Shown here piece by piece: positions 1-7,995 of a DNA stretch of 17,643 bases. Under the pieces are notes generated by a model. The model had not been told where the DNA came from, made no database searches, and saw only the letters and a list, made by a program, of their open reading frames with translations. Position 1 is the stretch's first letter. Each line of letters begins with the position of its first letter. The stretch is taken from NCBI GenBank assembly GCA_030592085.1, contig JAUUZV010000021.1, positions 1-17,643 on the forward strand. Reading direction: 5' to 3'. Origin of the DNA: Clostridia bacterium (GTDB lineage Bacteria > Bacillota > Clostridia > DUPQ01). The translations under genes and the position numbers were made by a program.

Positions 1-219
1 AATAGTTTTTATATTATTTTTTTTAAAAGTATCCAACATTTCTTTTGTTAGTACATTCTTTTTTTGAGGATAATTTTCTTCAAAAATACATAAAAAAGAA
101 TTAGGTGTTAAATCTAATAAAGCTTGCTTTATATCTTCGCATCTTTTAACTTCTTTATTAACTTTTTTCGCTAAAATATATAGTTCGTTGGTTACATTGC
201 ATACAAAATAGTATTTCAT
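1..219 (-). CDS. Unrecognised protein, N-terminal 73 residues only (cut by window edge)
   Basis: An open frame starts at ATG 219 and runs off the left edge with no stop. The start is supported by an AAAGGA ribosome site at 227-232, 7 bases upstream, and by an extended -10 promoter just before that. The visible protein begins MKYYFVCNVTNELYILAKK. A stretch near residues 45-54 (NSFLCIFEENYP) looks like a buried beta strand with an acidic end, followed by a helix (LTKEMLDTFKKNNI) and another strand. This alternation suggests an alpha/beta (Rossmann or GATase-like) domain, but that is inference. There is no signal peptide. I do not recognise the family. It is transcribed divergently from the methyltransferase at 342. 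Confidence 0.7.
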   Translation of the reverse strand, partial: MKYYFVCNVTNELYILAKKVNKEVKRCEDIKQALLDLTPNSFLCIFEENYPQKKNVLTKEMLDTFKKNNIKTI

Positions 220-248
220 TGTTTTTTCCTTTTATTAGTTTGTTTTAT

Positions 249-257
249 ATTATATCA
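249..257 (-). promoter_or_regulatory. Extended -10 promoter for the minus-strand gene starting at 219
   Basis: On the minus strand this reads TGATATAAT, a perfect extended -10 (TGn followed by TATAAT). No good -35 is visible, as is normal for extended -10 promoters. Transcription would start near 242, giving a short leader of about 22 bases that contains the AAAGGA ribosome site. In such AT-rich DNA a chance match is possible, but the spacing to the gene is right. Confidence 0.6.
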
Positions 258-296
258 TAGCAATAATTTTTATACTAAATAAAGAATTAATATTTA

Positions 297-305
297 TGGT
301 ACAAT
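297..305 (+). promoter_or_regulatory. Extended -10 promoter for the methyltransferase gene
   Basis: The plus strand reads TGGTACAAT, i.e. TGn followed by TACAAT (one mismatch to TATAAT). No convincing -35 lies upstream. A start near 312 would leave a leader of about 30 bases holding the AGAAAGGAG ribosome site. It is back to back with the minus-strand promoter at 249-257, so 220-341 is a compact divergent promoter region and nothing else is seen there. Confidence 0.5.
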
Positions 306-341
306 TATAAATGAAATATTTTTTAGAAAGGAGTAAAAATA

Positions 342-956
342 TTGGCAAAGACAAACAAAAAATTAGACAGAGGGATTTTCCATGTTATTGCTCCAATATA
401 TGGTTTATTCTATAATTCACAAAAAAAGAAATATAGCGATGTTGTTAATTTATTGCAAACTAACATTAACCTTTCTCAGTATAAAAGCATAATAGATATT
501 GGTTGTGGCACTGGTGCCATGTGTTCAGTATTAAATCAAAAAGGTCTTAAAGTAACTGGTGTAGAACCTGTTAATAAAATGATAAAAGTTGGGATGGAAA
601 AGAAAGAAAATAGTAATATCAACTTTGTACAAGCAAGTGCTTTAGAAAAAACTCCTTTTAAAGATAAAAATTTTGATGTTTCATTTACATCTTATGTACT
701 TCATGGTTTAAAAGAACACGAAAGACAATTAATATATAATGAAATTAATCGATTAACAAAACATGTAGTTATTATTTATGATTACAATGAAAATCGTGCT
801 ATTTTAACAGATATAATTGAATGGTTAGAAAAAGGAGATTATTTTAACTTTATAAAAAGTGTTAAAAATGAAATGAATGATAACTTTTCCACTGTTAATA
901 TTATAAATATAAATTCTCACGTTTCTTTATATATTTGCACCCCTAAAAAAGTATAA
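342..956 (+). CDS. Class I SAM-dependent methyltransferase
   Basis: A 204-residue class I (Rossmann-fold) S-adenosylmethionine methyltransferase of the Methyltransf_11/UbiE-like type. Motif I is DIGCGTG at residues 52-58. The acidic residue after strand 2, which normally holds the SAM ribose, is E75 in VTGVEP. The post-II segment is NFVQASALEKTPFKDKNFDVSF (about 94-115). The N-terminus (FHVIAPIYGLFYN) resembles the 'APIYD' lead-in of UbiE-type enzymes. The substrate cannot be told from sequence; the C-terminal half, which sets substrate choice, is not distinctive. The start codon is TTG: AGAAAGGAG sits 8 bases upstream and the next Met (residue 60) lies inside motif I. It is a cytoplasmic single-gene unit and the only plus-strand gene in the window. 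Confidence 0.88.
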   Translation: MAKTNKKLDRGIFHVIAPIYGLFYNSQKKKYSDVVNLLQTNINLSQYKSIIDIGCGTGAMCSVLNQKGLKVTGVEPVNKMIKVGMEKKENSNINFVQASALEKTPFKDKNFDVSFTSYVLHGLKEHERQLIYNEINRLTKHVVIIYDYNENRAILTDIIEWLEKGDYFNFIKSVKNEMNDNFSTVNIININSHVSLYICTPKKV

Positions 957-974
957 ATATTAGTTCTTTTTTAG
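943..974. terminator. AT-rich inverted repeat between convergent genes, possible weak bidirectional terminator
   Basis: CTAAAAAAG at 943-951 is perfectly repeated in inverse as CTTTTTTAG at 966-974, with a 14-base loop. Both convergent stop codons (954-956 plus, 960-962 minus) fall in the loop. On the plus strand the stem is followed by TTTT, as for an intrinsic terminator. On the minus strand no further U-run follows. The stem is weak (mostly A-T), so function is uncertain. Confidence 0.35.
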
Positions 975-2699
975 TTTTCCAGCTTCTTTAATTATTTTAC
1001 TTGTAATTTTATTTTCTTCATTTTTAATAAAATTATTTTCATATGTATTTGTTTCAAATATTCCAAGTATTCCAGTATAGTGATAATAAAGTGGACACGC
1101 TACATTAGAAATCACATTATCTTTAACAGTAAAACCACCACTTCCTTCATCTAAATATATACCACCTGGGAATGAATTTCTCTCAGTTACTGCTTTACAC
1201 TCAGGAATCCCCATATCTGTTTTAATTCTAAAATGAAATAGTTTTTCATAAGGAATGCCAGTAAAGGTGCCATTATCATGTACATAATTACCTATAATTG
1301 TTGAATTTTCATTCATTGATAATGTATATATCCCAGCTCCATCATGCATTTTGCTCATCACATTATAAATATGATTATAATCTACATGATTATCTTCCAT
1401 CATAGGATATGTATCAAAAGTACCTAATCTCATTCTATTATGTTTTATATCACTATATTTATAATTAGGATCATCAAACCCCCAACCCCATCCTAAAGAA
1501 ATTCCTGTATAAGCGACATTATGTATTTCATTATGTGAAATAGTTGTATGTCTAACATATCCTGCAATAATTGCAACACCACTTCTATAAATATTTCCAA
1601 TATCTTCAAAGTCATTATTAGTAACTTTTATTTTTTCTGTTATTAACTCTTCATTTTCTTCATGCCCACATTTAAAATTAAATTGACCAATCATTAAACC
1701 ATTTGCAGCAATTTCATTAAATTTACAATTAGTTATACTTACTTCTTTTACACCTTCATCAATATCTATACCACAACAACCAAGTTTACTAAAGGTACAG
1801 TTTTCGAATGAAATATTAGTTGAATGAAATAAAGTAATTGCAGAAGCTGGTTTTCTAAACTCAATCATAGTATCAAGTGAAATATCATAATTCTTACAAA
1901 GATTTGCCTGTCCATCTGGTAAACCATTAATTGATGTTTCGTTCCATGAAGTATGTTTAAAATTAATATTTTTAAAAGTTATATTACTACAATTTTTTAT
2001 ATCAATGAGAGTATCTAATATAGGTAGTGTAAATTCTATCTTAGTAATATCTTCACCATCAAGGGGGTTATACATTATTTGTTGTAAATTGTTATCATAA
2101 TACCACTGGCCTGGTTGCATTTTTTCTTTTACATTAACAATTTGATTTGGTGCTTTAATTTGCATCCCTTCTTTAATTTGGCAATCTCTAAAAGCTGGTT
2201 GTACCATTTTCAAATATACATATTCATCACTATATTTAATTACTTCTTTAATTGGACAAATACAATGTGTCCATCCAACATCATAAATAAATTCTATTGA
2301 AGATTGATTTGCATAATTTAAGAATTGTAAATTTTTACAAAGATATCCATCATAGTAAACTTTATTATGATGTTCTTTTGAATCGTGAAAAATATAATCA
2401 CTGTCTTCATGCATTTCCCATGAACCTGAGCTCACATAATTAGTTGCAGGTCTTTTTAGTAATTCACCGTTTTTTAATAATTGATTAGAGTATGGAAGAT
2501 TGGTTGCATCATGATAGTATATTCCATCTTTAAGTAGCCATTTGGTTAGTAATTGCCCACTGCTAAGTATTGCACCTTGTCCATCAATTATAATCTTTTC
2601 ATTCTGATTATTTAAAATGATTGTTTCTTTTAAAGTGTACATTTTTGGTTTAAGATATATAGTTCCTTTTATATTTTTGCTTTCTCCTAAAAAACTCAT
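960..2699 (-). CDS. Right-handed parallel beta-helix protein, GH141-like carbohydrate-active enzyme
   Basis: A 579-residue protein built of parallel beta-helix coils (repeated N-x-I-x-F/N-N-x-I patterns such as NCSNITFKNINF and STNISFENCTFSKL). The order of landmarks matches GH141-type beta-helix enzymes as I know them: an N-terminal part with LSSGQLLTKW (45-54) and QLLKNGELLKRPATN (73-87), then TGISLGWGWG at 398-407, DGAGIYTLS at 453-461 and GGIYLDEGSGGFTVKDN at 512-528. Characterised GH141 members act on plant-type polysaccharides (fucosidase or xylanase activity). The actual substrate here is unknown. There is no signal peptide, so it is probably cytoplasmic. The usual 'ATL..A...' opening segment before the first coil is missing, so the N-terminus looks short, but AGGAGG 5 bases before the ATG supports this start. 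It is the last gene of the seven-gene operon, 12 bp after the hydrolase gene. Confidence 0.7.
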   Translation of the reverse strand: MSFLGESKNIKGTIYLKPKMYTLKETIILNNQNEKIIIDGQGAILSSGQLLTKWLLKDGIYYHDATNLPYSNQLLKNGELLKRPATNYVSSGSWEMHEDSDYIFHDSKEHHNKVYYDGYLCKNLQFLNYANQSSIEFIYDVGWTHCICPIKEVIKYSDEYVYLKMVQPAFRDCQIKEGMQIKAPNQIVNVKEKMQPGQWYYDNNLQQIMYNPLDGEDITKIEFTLPILDTLIDIKNCSNITFKNINFKHTSWNETSINGLPDGQANLCKNYDISLDTMIEFRKPASAITLFHSTNISFENCTFSKLGCCGIDIDEGVKEVSITNCKFNEIAANGLMIGQFNFKCGHEENEELITEKIKVTNNDFEDIGNIYRSGVAIIAGYVRHTTISHNEIHNVAYTGISLGWGWGFDDPNYKYSDIKHNRMRLGTFDTYPMMEDNHVDYNHIYNVMSKMHDGAGIYTLSMNENSTIIGNYVHDNGTFTGIPYEKLFHFRIKTDMGIPECKAVTERNSFPGGIYLDEGSGGFTVKDNVISNVACPLYYHYTGILGIFETNTYENNFIKNEENKITSKIIKEAGKLKKN

Positions 2700-2711
2700 G
2701 AAGTCCTCCTG

Positions 2712-3323
2712 TTAAATAAATGTATTATGTTTTTTTTCAAAGCCAATTGTACTTTGTTTACCATGACCTGGATAAATTATAGTTTCATCGGGTAATATTA
2801 GTAGTTTTTCATTAATTGATTGTTGTAATGCTTGTTGGTCTCCCATTCCTAAATCAGTTCGTCCAACAGATAGATAAAATAAGGTATCACCTGTAAAAAC
2901 ATGATTATCAATTTTTAAACATATACTACCAGGAGTATGCCCTGGTGTATCTATAACTACTAATTCTTTATCTCCAAATGAAATTTTATCATTATTTTTC
3001 AATAAGATATCCCCTTTATTAAACTTATTTGATAACCCGAACAAATACGCACCATTTTTAAAACTATCAGTTAAAAGTTCATTATCTAGTGAATGTACAG
3101 CTACTTTTGCATTTGTAGCTTTCTTTAATTCTTCTACATGTAATATATGATCAATATGTCCATGTGTAAAAACAATTGTAGTAATTAATAATTGTTGTTC
3201 ATTAACATAATCTAAAATATGTTTTTCACTAACCCCAGGATCTATGACAATGGCTTCATTATTGTTTGAAATAACATAACAATTAGCTGAAACCATTCCT
3301 TGGTCGAATTTTTTAATATTCAT
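2712..3323 (-). CDS. Metallo-beta-lactamase-fold hydrolase, glyoxalase II-like (YqgX type)
   Basis: A 203-residue MBL-fold hydrolase with a full di-metal site: H54, H56, D58 and H59 in THGHIDH, H129 in PGHTPGS, D146 in FTGDTLF, and H187 in YPGHG. The VGRTDL segment (153-158) is typical of the glyoxalase-II-like branch that Bacillus YqgX belongs to. The likely chemistry is thioester hydrolysis such as S-lactoylglutathione or a bacillithiol equivalent; the true substrate is not decided by sequence. Its length equals that of the short bacterial family, which lacks the extended C-terminal domain of classical glyoxalase II. Its ATG abuts the dtd stop codon with no gap, and its AAAGGA ribosome site lies inside dtd, so the two are probably translationally coupled. 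Confidence 0.88.
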   Translation of the reverse strand: MNIKKFDQGMVSANCYVISNNNEAIVIDPGVSEKHILDYVNEQQLLITTIVFTHGHIDHILHVEELKKATNAKVAVHSLDNELLTDSFKNGAYLFGLSNKFNKGDILLKNNDKISFGDKELVVIDTPGHTPGSICLKIDNHVFTGDTLFYLSVGRTDLGMGDQQALQQSINEKLLILPDETIIYPGHGKQSTIGFEKKHNTFI

Positions 3324-3785
3324 TTAAGTTTCCTTTCTAGCTACTTTTGAATCAATTATTAATGTTACAGGGCCATCATTTATAAGCGTGACTTCCATAT
3401 GAGCTTGAAACTTACCACTTTTTATAATTAAAGTACTATTTTTATTTAAAAATTTAATCATGTTATTGTAAAATTCATTAGCTTTATCAGGTTTTGCAGC
3501 TTTTGAAAAGCTAGGTCGATTACCTTTTCTAGTATTTCCATACAAAGTAAATTGACTAATTAATAAAATATCTCCCTTAGTTTCTTTAATTGATAAATTC
3601 ATTTTTCCATCATTATCTTCAAATATACGTAGATTTAATAATTTATTTCCAACATATTCAAGGTCTTTTGCTGTATCGTCTTCTCCAACACCAAGAAAAA
3701 CTGTCATTCCATTATTAATTTCTCCAATTACCTCGTTATCTACTGAAACATTACTCTTTATAACCCTTTGAACAATTGCTTTCAT
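3324..3785 (-). CDS. dtd: D-aminoacyl-tRNA deacylase
   Basis: A 153-residue DTD, the enzyme that removes D-amino acids (and misattached Gly) from tRNA. Key signatures are intact: SQFTL at 77-81 with the catalytic-site Ser/Gln/Thr, and NDGPVT at 136-141 carrying the Gly-cisPro pair (G138-P139) that enforces chirality. The N-terminus MKAIVQRV and NRPSFSKAA (89-97) are also typical, and length is normal for the family. It follows rel with a 1-bp gap, an arrangement very common in Firmicutes (rel-dtd). AAAGGA lies 7 bases before the ATG. The assignment is secure. Confidence 0.97.
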   Translation of the reverse strand: MKAIVQRVIKSNVSVDNEVIGEINNGMTVFLGVGEDDTAKDLEYVGNKLLNLRIFEDNDGKMNLSIKETKGDILLISQFTLYGNTRKGNRPSFSKAAKPDKANEFYNNMIKFLNKNSTLIIKSGKFQAHMEVTLINDGPVTLIIDSKVARKET

Positions 3786-3786
3786 G

Positions 3787-5958
3787 TTATTTCCTTTTAT
3801 TTTTTCTAGTTATTTCAAAGACTCCACTTAAGCGTTTAACTTTTTTTATAATTTTACTTAATTCTTCTTTGCCCGCTATTTCTACCATTACTTTAATAAT
3901 TGCAATACCATCATCTGTAGCATTAGCTTCAACTTTTCTCATGGCAATTTTCATATCATTAATTAAATTTGTAATTTCGCTTAATAAATTATTTCTATCA
4001 TAAGCTTTTATTGTTATTTCAGCATTATAATTACTATCAGTATTTTTAGCCCATAATACTTCTATTTGTCGTTCTTCAAATCCTTTGTCATTAATAATGT
4101 TAATACAATCTTTACGGTGTATAGTTACTCCTCTACCTCTTGTTATATATCCAACAATGTCATCACCTGGAACAGGTGTGCAACATTGACTGATTTTGAC
4201 TAAACAATTTGTAATCTCTTTAACAATAATTCCTTGTTCATTACCACTTGGAACATTATCTTTCTTTGGAACAACTAATTCTTCAATTGGTATTTCTACC
4301 TGATGATCTTTTCTATACTCTTCTTTTAAGCGTGAGATTATTTTATTTGCAGTAATACCTGCATATCCAATTGCACAAAAAGCATCATCTAGTGTTTTAA
4401 AATTATACTTTTTGATTGTTGCATCATAATATTTTGGATTAAATATCTCACTGAACACGAGTTTTTGCCTTTTTAATTCTCTTTCAACCATCTCTTTACC
4501 TTTTTCAATATTTTCTCCTCTATTCTCCTTTTTGAAAAATTGACGAATTTTACTTTTTGCTGAGGAACTAGCTACAACTTTCAGCCAATCTCTTGATGGT
4601 CCTTTTGAAGAAGCTGAAGTGATTATTTCAACAATATCTCCATTTTCAAGTATTGTACTTAAAGGTTCCATTTTATTATTAATTTTAGCCCCAATCATTT
4701 TATTGCCAACAGCTGAATGAATGTAATATGCGAAATCTATTGATGTAGACCCTGCTGGTAGGTTTTTAACGTCACCAGTTGGTGTAAAAACAAATACTTC
4801 ATCAGTAAATAAATCAACTTTAAGAGTATCATAGAATTCATCTGCATCTGATGTATCACTTTGCCATTCAACTAATTGTCGTAACCATGCTAATTTTGAC
4901 TCCATGTTTTCTTGTTCTTTTACACCTTGCTTATATCTCCAATGTGCAGCAATCCCTAATTCTGCTATTTGATGCATTTCTTTACTTCTAATTTGAACTT
5001 CAAATGGTTGCCCTTTTGATCCAATAACAGTGGTGTGAAGTGATTGATAACGATTATTCTTAGGCATTGATATATAGTCTTTAAATCGTCCAGGCATGGG
5101 TTTATACATATCATGAATGAATCCTAAAACAGCATAACAATCATTTACATTATCAACAATTATTCGTAAAGCAAATAAATCGTATATTTGATCTATGCTT
5201 TTTTCCTGTTTTTTCATCTTATTATAGATACTAAATAAATGTTTTACTCTACCTTCAACTGTAGCACTAATATTTCTCTCTTCTAAATTTTTTGAAATTG
5301 TTTTTTTTATTGAATCAATATATGATTCTCTCGCTTTTCGTTTAGAAGATATTATTTTAACTAAGTTATAATACTCATCTGTGTGTAAATAGCGAAAGGA
5401 TAAGTCTTCTAACTCCCATTTAAAAGCAGACATTCCTAAGCGATGAGCAATAGGTGCATAAACCTCTAAGGTTTCTGTAGCTTTAAAAATTTGTTTTTCT
5501 CTAGTAACAAATTCTAATGTTCTCATATTGTGTAATCTATCAGATAGTTTAATAATAATAACACGAATATCTTTTGTCATAGCTAATAACATTTTTCTAA
5601 TATTTTCGACTTGCTGTTCTTTTTTTGTATCTAAATTAATCATCGATAGTTTACTAACACCATCAACCATTGTAACAATTTCACTACCAAATTTTTCTTT
5701 TACTTGTTCATAAGTAGCATCTGTATCTTCAATAACATCATGTAATATACCTGCTGCAATAGTTTTTGAGTTTAATTCCAATGTAGCTAAAATTTTCGCA
5801 ACATTTACAGGATGTGATATGAAAGGCTCTTTTGAAGCTCTCATTTGTCCTTCATGTGCTTGTTTAGCAAATAAATATGCTTCAGTAATTAACTCTATAT
5901 TACTATTAGGGTTATATGCTTTAATTATTTCTACTAATTCATTAAATTGCTTGTTCAT
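3787..5958 (-). CDS. rel: Bifunctional (p)ppGpp synthetase/hydrolase Rel
   Basis: A 723-residue long RelA/SpoT homologue, the central enzyme of the stringent response. Domains in order: HD hydrolase (about 25-175) with H49, the H73-D74 pair in ILHDVIEDT and the VYAPIAHRLGM segment; ppGpp synthetase (about 235-345) with MPGRFKDYISMPK and EVQIRSKEMHQIAELGIAAHW; TGS (about 385-445); a Cys-containing ZFD/RIS region with C585, C592, C593, H614 and C618; and a C-terminal ACT domain (about 645-718). The synthetase has the RFKD motif (291-294) of bifunctional Rel enzymes, not the acidic motif of synthetase-only RelA. With the intact HD residues, both activities are expected. It starts 3 bp after recJ. 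Its ribosome site (GAGTGAG) is weaker than those of its neighbours. Confidence 0.97.
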   Translation of the reverse strand: MNKQFNELVEIIKAYNPNSNIELITEAYLFAKQAHEGQMRASKEPFISHPVNVAKILATLELNSKTIAAGILHDVIEDTDATYEQVKEKFGSEIVTMVDGVSKLSMINLDTKKEQQVENIRKMLLAMTKDIRVIIIKLSDRLHNMRTLEFVTREKQIFKATETLEVYAPIAHRLGMSAFKWELEDLSFRYLHTDEYYNLVKIISSKRKARESYIDSIKKTISKNLEERNISATVEGRVKHLFSIYNKMKKQEKSIDQIYDLFALRIIVDNVNDCYAVLGFIHDMYKPMPGRFKDYISMPKNNRYQSLHTTVIGSKGQPFEVQIRSKEMHQIAELGIAAHWRYKQGVKEQENMESKLAWLRQLVEWQSDTSDADEFYDTLKVDLFTDEVFVFTPTGDVKNLPAGSTSIDFAYYIHSAVGNKMIGAKINNKMEPLSTILENGDIVEIITSASSKGPSRDWLKVVASSSAKSKIRQFFKKENRGENIEKGKEMVERELKRQKLVFSEIFNPKYYDATIKKYNFKTLDDAFCAIGYAGITANKIISRLKEEYRKDHQVEIPIEELVVPKKDNVPSGNEQGIIVKEITNCLVKISQCCTPVPGDDIVGYITRGRGVTIHRKDCINIINDKGFEERQIEVLWAKNTDSNYNAEITIKAYDRNNLLSEITNLINDMKIAMRKVEANATDDGIAIIKVMVEIAGKEELSKIIKKVKRLSGVFEITRKNKRK

Positions 5959-5961
5959 TTC

Positions 5962-7992
5962 TTACTCACTCTTAAATATATTGTATAAAGTAGAATTTTC
6001 CAATGATTGTTTATTATCTTTAATAACTATCTTCGTGAAGGTTATTAATCCATTTTCAATAAAATCAATCAAATCCAATTCTTTTAATATTTTCATTCCA
6101 AGATATACTTGATAAGTCTTTAAATTATCAATTTTATCAGTAGCACTTAATATATCTACTTTTTTTGTAATTTTATATACTTTTATTATATCTTCTCTTT
6201 TAATTATTAATTCAAAATTATCTGAAATAGATTCTGCATAGTGTATTAAATTCTCTTTTAATAAACTACTACGTAAAAAAGAATTTAATTTTCCCTCATA
6301 ATCACTTTTATGAATAACAGCAGAAATACAAGTTAATAATGAGATATCGTGTCCACTTGATAATTGATAATCATATATAATTAATTGAATTGATTTTTGA
6401 TTTTTCCAAACATTAATATTTGGGTAACAAACTACATCATAATCTTGATTACTAGTTAATAACGATAACTGCTTTTTACAATTGAAAGTTAAACAATCAA
6501 AAACCCATTGTCCTTTAAAGTGATTCTTTTCTTTTCCAATAGCTCTTGTATTAGAAAACACAACATTACGAACAAGAAAAACAGGTCGTTTATTTGATTC
6601 ACCAAATGGTTGTAATTTAGTTAACTCATTAATCATTTCCTCTGTAATATCGGCACTTGAGATTTCTAAATCAATAATTATTTCATGTTTTTTAGTTAAT
6701 TCAAGTTTTGAATAATAATCATTCATCGCTTCTTTAAAACTGTCAATATTTCCCTCATTAAGTGTAACACCAGCAGCTTTTTCATGACCACCATATTTAA
6801 TCAAATAATCACTACAATAAGTTAAAGCTTCTACTAAATTAAATCCATTTATACTTCGTCCTGATCCTTTAGCTATTCCTTCTTTAATATCTAAAAGTAT
6901 AACTGGTCTATTTGTTGCTTCTTGAACTTTTGATGCAACTATACCAATTATTCCATAATGCCAATTTTTATTTCCTAAAACAATAACTCCATGGTCATCA
7001 TTTGTTTCATGTAATTTTTTTAGAACTTCTTCATATATACGCTGTTGTTCTATTTGACGTTGTTTATTTAATTGATCAAATTTTGTAGCCAATACTGTTG
7101 CTTTTCTTTGAGAATTTTCTAACAATAATGCAACTGCTGTATTAGCATGATCCATTCTACCAGTAGCATTTATTCTAGGACACACCATATATCCTAAGTG
7201 ATATGTTGTAATTGGTTCTTGTAGACTAACACCCGCTATATCAAATAGTGCTTTTATTCCTTCAACCTTAGTATTTCTAAGTGATTCTAACCCTATTGAT
7301 ACCATGGCTCTATTTTCTCCAATAAGTGGAACTACATCAGCTACTAAACCTAAAGTAGCTAATTGTAAATATTCATCTAAATCCTTTGTGAGTGTTAATC
7401 GAGTATCAAGTGCCTGTAATAATTTATATGTGAGTCCAGAACTTGATAAGTATGGGTTTTCATATGTATTATCTATTCTGGTATTACATAAAACAGCATA
7501 AGCATCCGGCAAATTTTCTTTTGATTGGTGATGATCTGTAATAATAACATCTACCCCTTCACTTTTTAATAGTGAAACTTCCTCAAAAGAAACTACTCCA
7601 CAATCTACTGTAATTAAAAGGTCTGGTTTCATTAGAAGAACTTCATTCACAGCTTGTATTGACAAGCCATATCCTTGTTCTAATCTATGGGGAATGTAAA
7701 ATTCAATATTATTTGATAATTCGCGAATAAATTTAACTAACATTGTAGTTGAAGTTATTCCGTCAACATCATAATCACCATAAATAACTATTTTTTCCAT
7801 GGCATAAATTGCAGATATAATTCTCTCAACTACTTTTTCCATCTCATTAATTGTAAATGGGTCGAGAAATTGTTCATGTGATGGATGTAAATAAGTTTCG
7901 ATATTGCTAATATTTCGTGATGACAATAAGCAGTCATTAACAGACTGCTTTGAATCTTTTATTTTTTTAATAATCCATTGATTGTCAAACAT
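5962..7992 (-). CDS. recJ: Single-stranded-DNA-specific exonuclease RecJ
   Basis: A 676-residue RecJ, the 5'-3' ssDNA exonuclease of recombinational and mismatch repair. The DHH phosphoesterase core shows motif I YGDYDVDGITST (71-82, with D73, D75, D77), motif II TVDCG (128-132, D130), the DHH triad at 153-155, and ADVVPL (218-223). The DHHA1 half carries SGRS (377-380) and GGHEKAAG (401-408). An OB-like region follows, and then a C-terminal extension of about 110 residues, which is typical of Firmicutes RecJ. ATG is preceded by AAGGA 8 bases upstream, overlapping the end of the WG-repeat gene (3-bp gap). The recJ-rel order is conserved widely in Firmicutes. Confidence 0.96.
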   Translation of the reverse strand: MFDNQWIIKKIKDSKQSVNDCLLSSRNISNIETYLHPSHEQFLDPFTINEMEKVVERIISAIYAMEKIVIYGDYDVDGITSTTMLVKFIRELSNNIEFYIPHRLEQGYGLSIQAVNEVLLMKPDLLITVDCGVVSFEEVSLLKSEGVDVIITDHHQSKENLPDAYAVLCNTRIDNTYENPYLSSSGLTYKLLQALDTRLTLTKDLDEYLQLATLGLVADVVPLIGENRAMVSIGLESLRNTKVEGIKALFDIAGVSLQEPITTYHLGYMVCPRINATGRMDHANTAVALLLENSQRKATVLATKFDQLNKQRQIEQQRIYEEVLKKLHETNDDHGVIVLGNKNWHYGIIGIVASKVQEATNRPVILLDIKEGIAKGSGRSINGFNLVEALTYCSDYLIKYGGHEKAAGVTLNEGNIDSFKEAMNDYYSKLELTKKHEIIIDLEISSADITEEMINELTKLQPFGESNKRPVFLVRNVVFSNTRAIGKEKNHFKGQWVFDCLTFNCKKQLSLLTSNQDYDVVCYPNINVWKNQKSIQLIIYDYQLSSGHDISLLTCISAVIHKSDYEGKLNSFLRSSLLKENLIHYAESISDNFELIIKREDIIKVYKITKKVDILSATDKIDNLKTYQVYLGMKILKELDLIDFIENGLITFTKIVIKDNKQSLENSTLYNIFKSE

Positions 7993-7995
7993 ATT

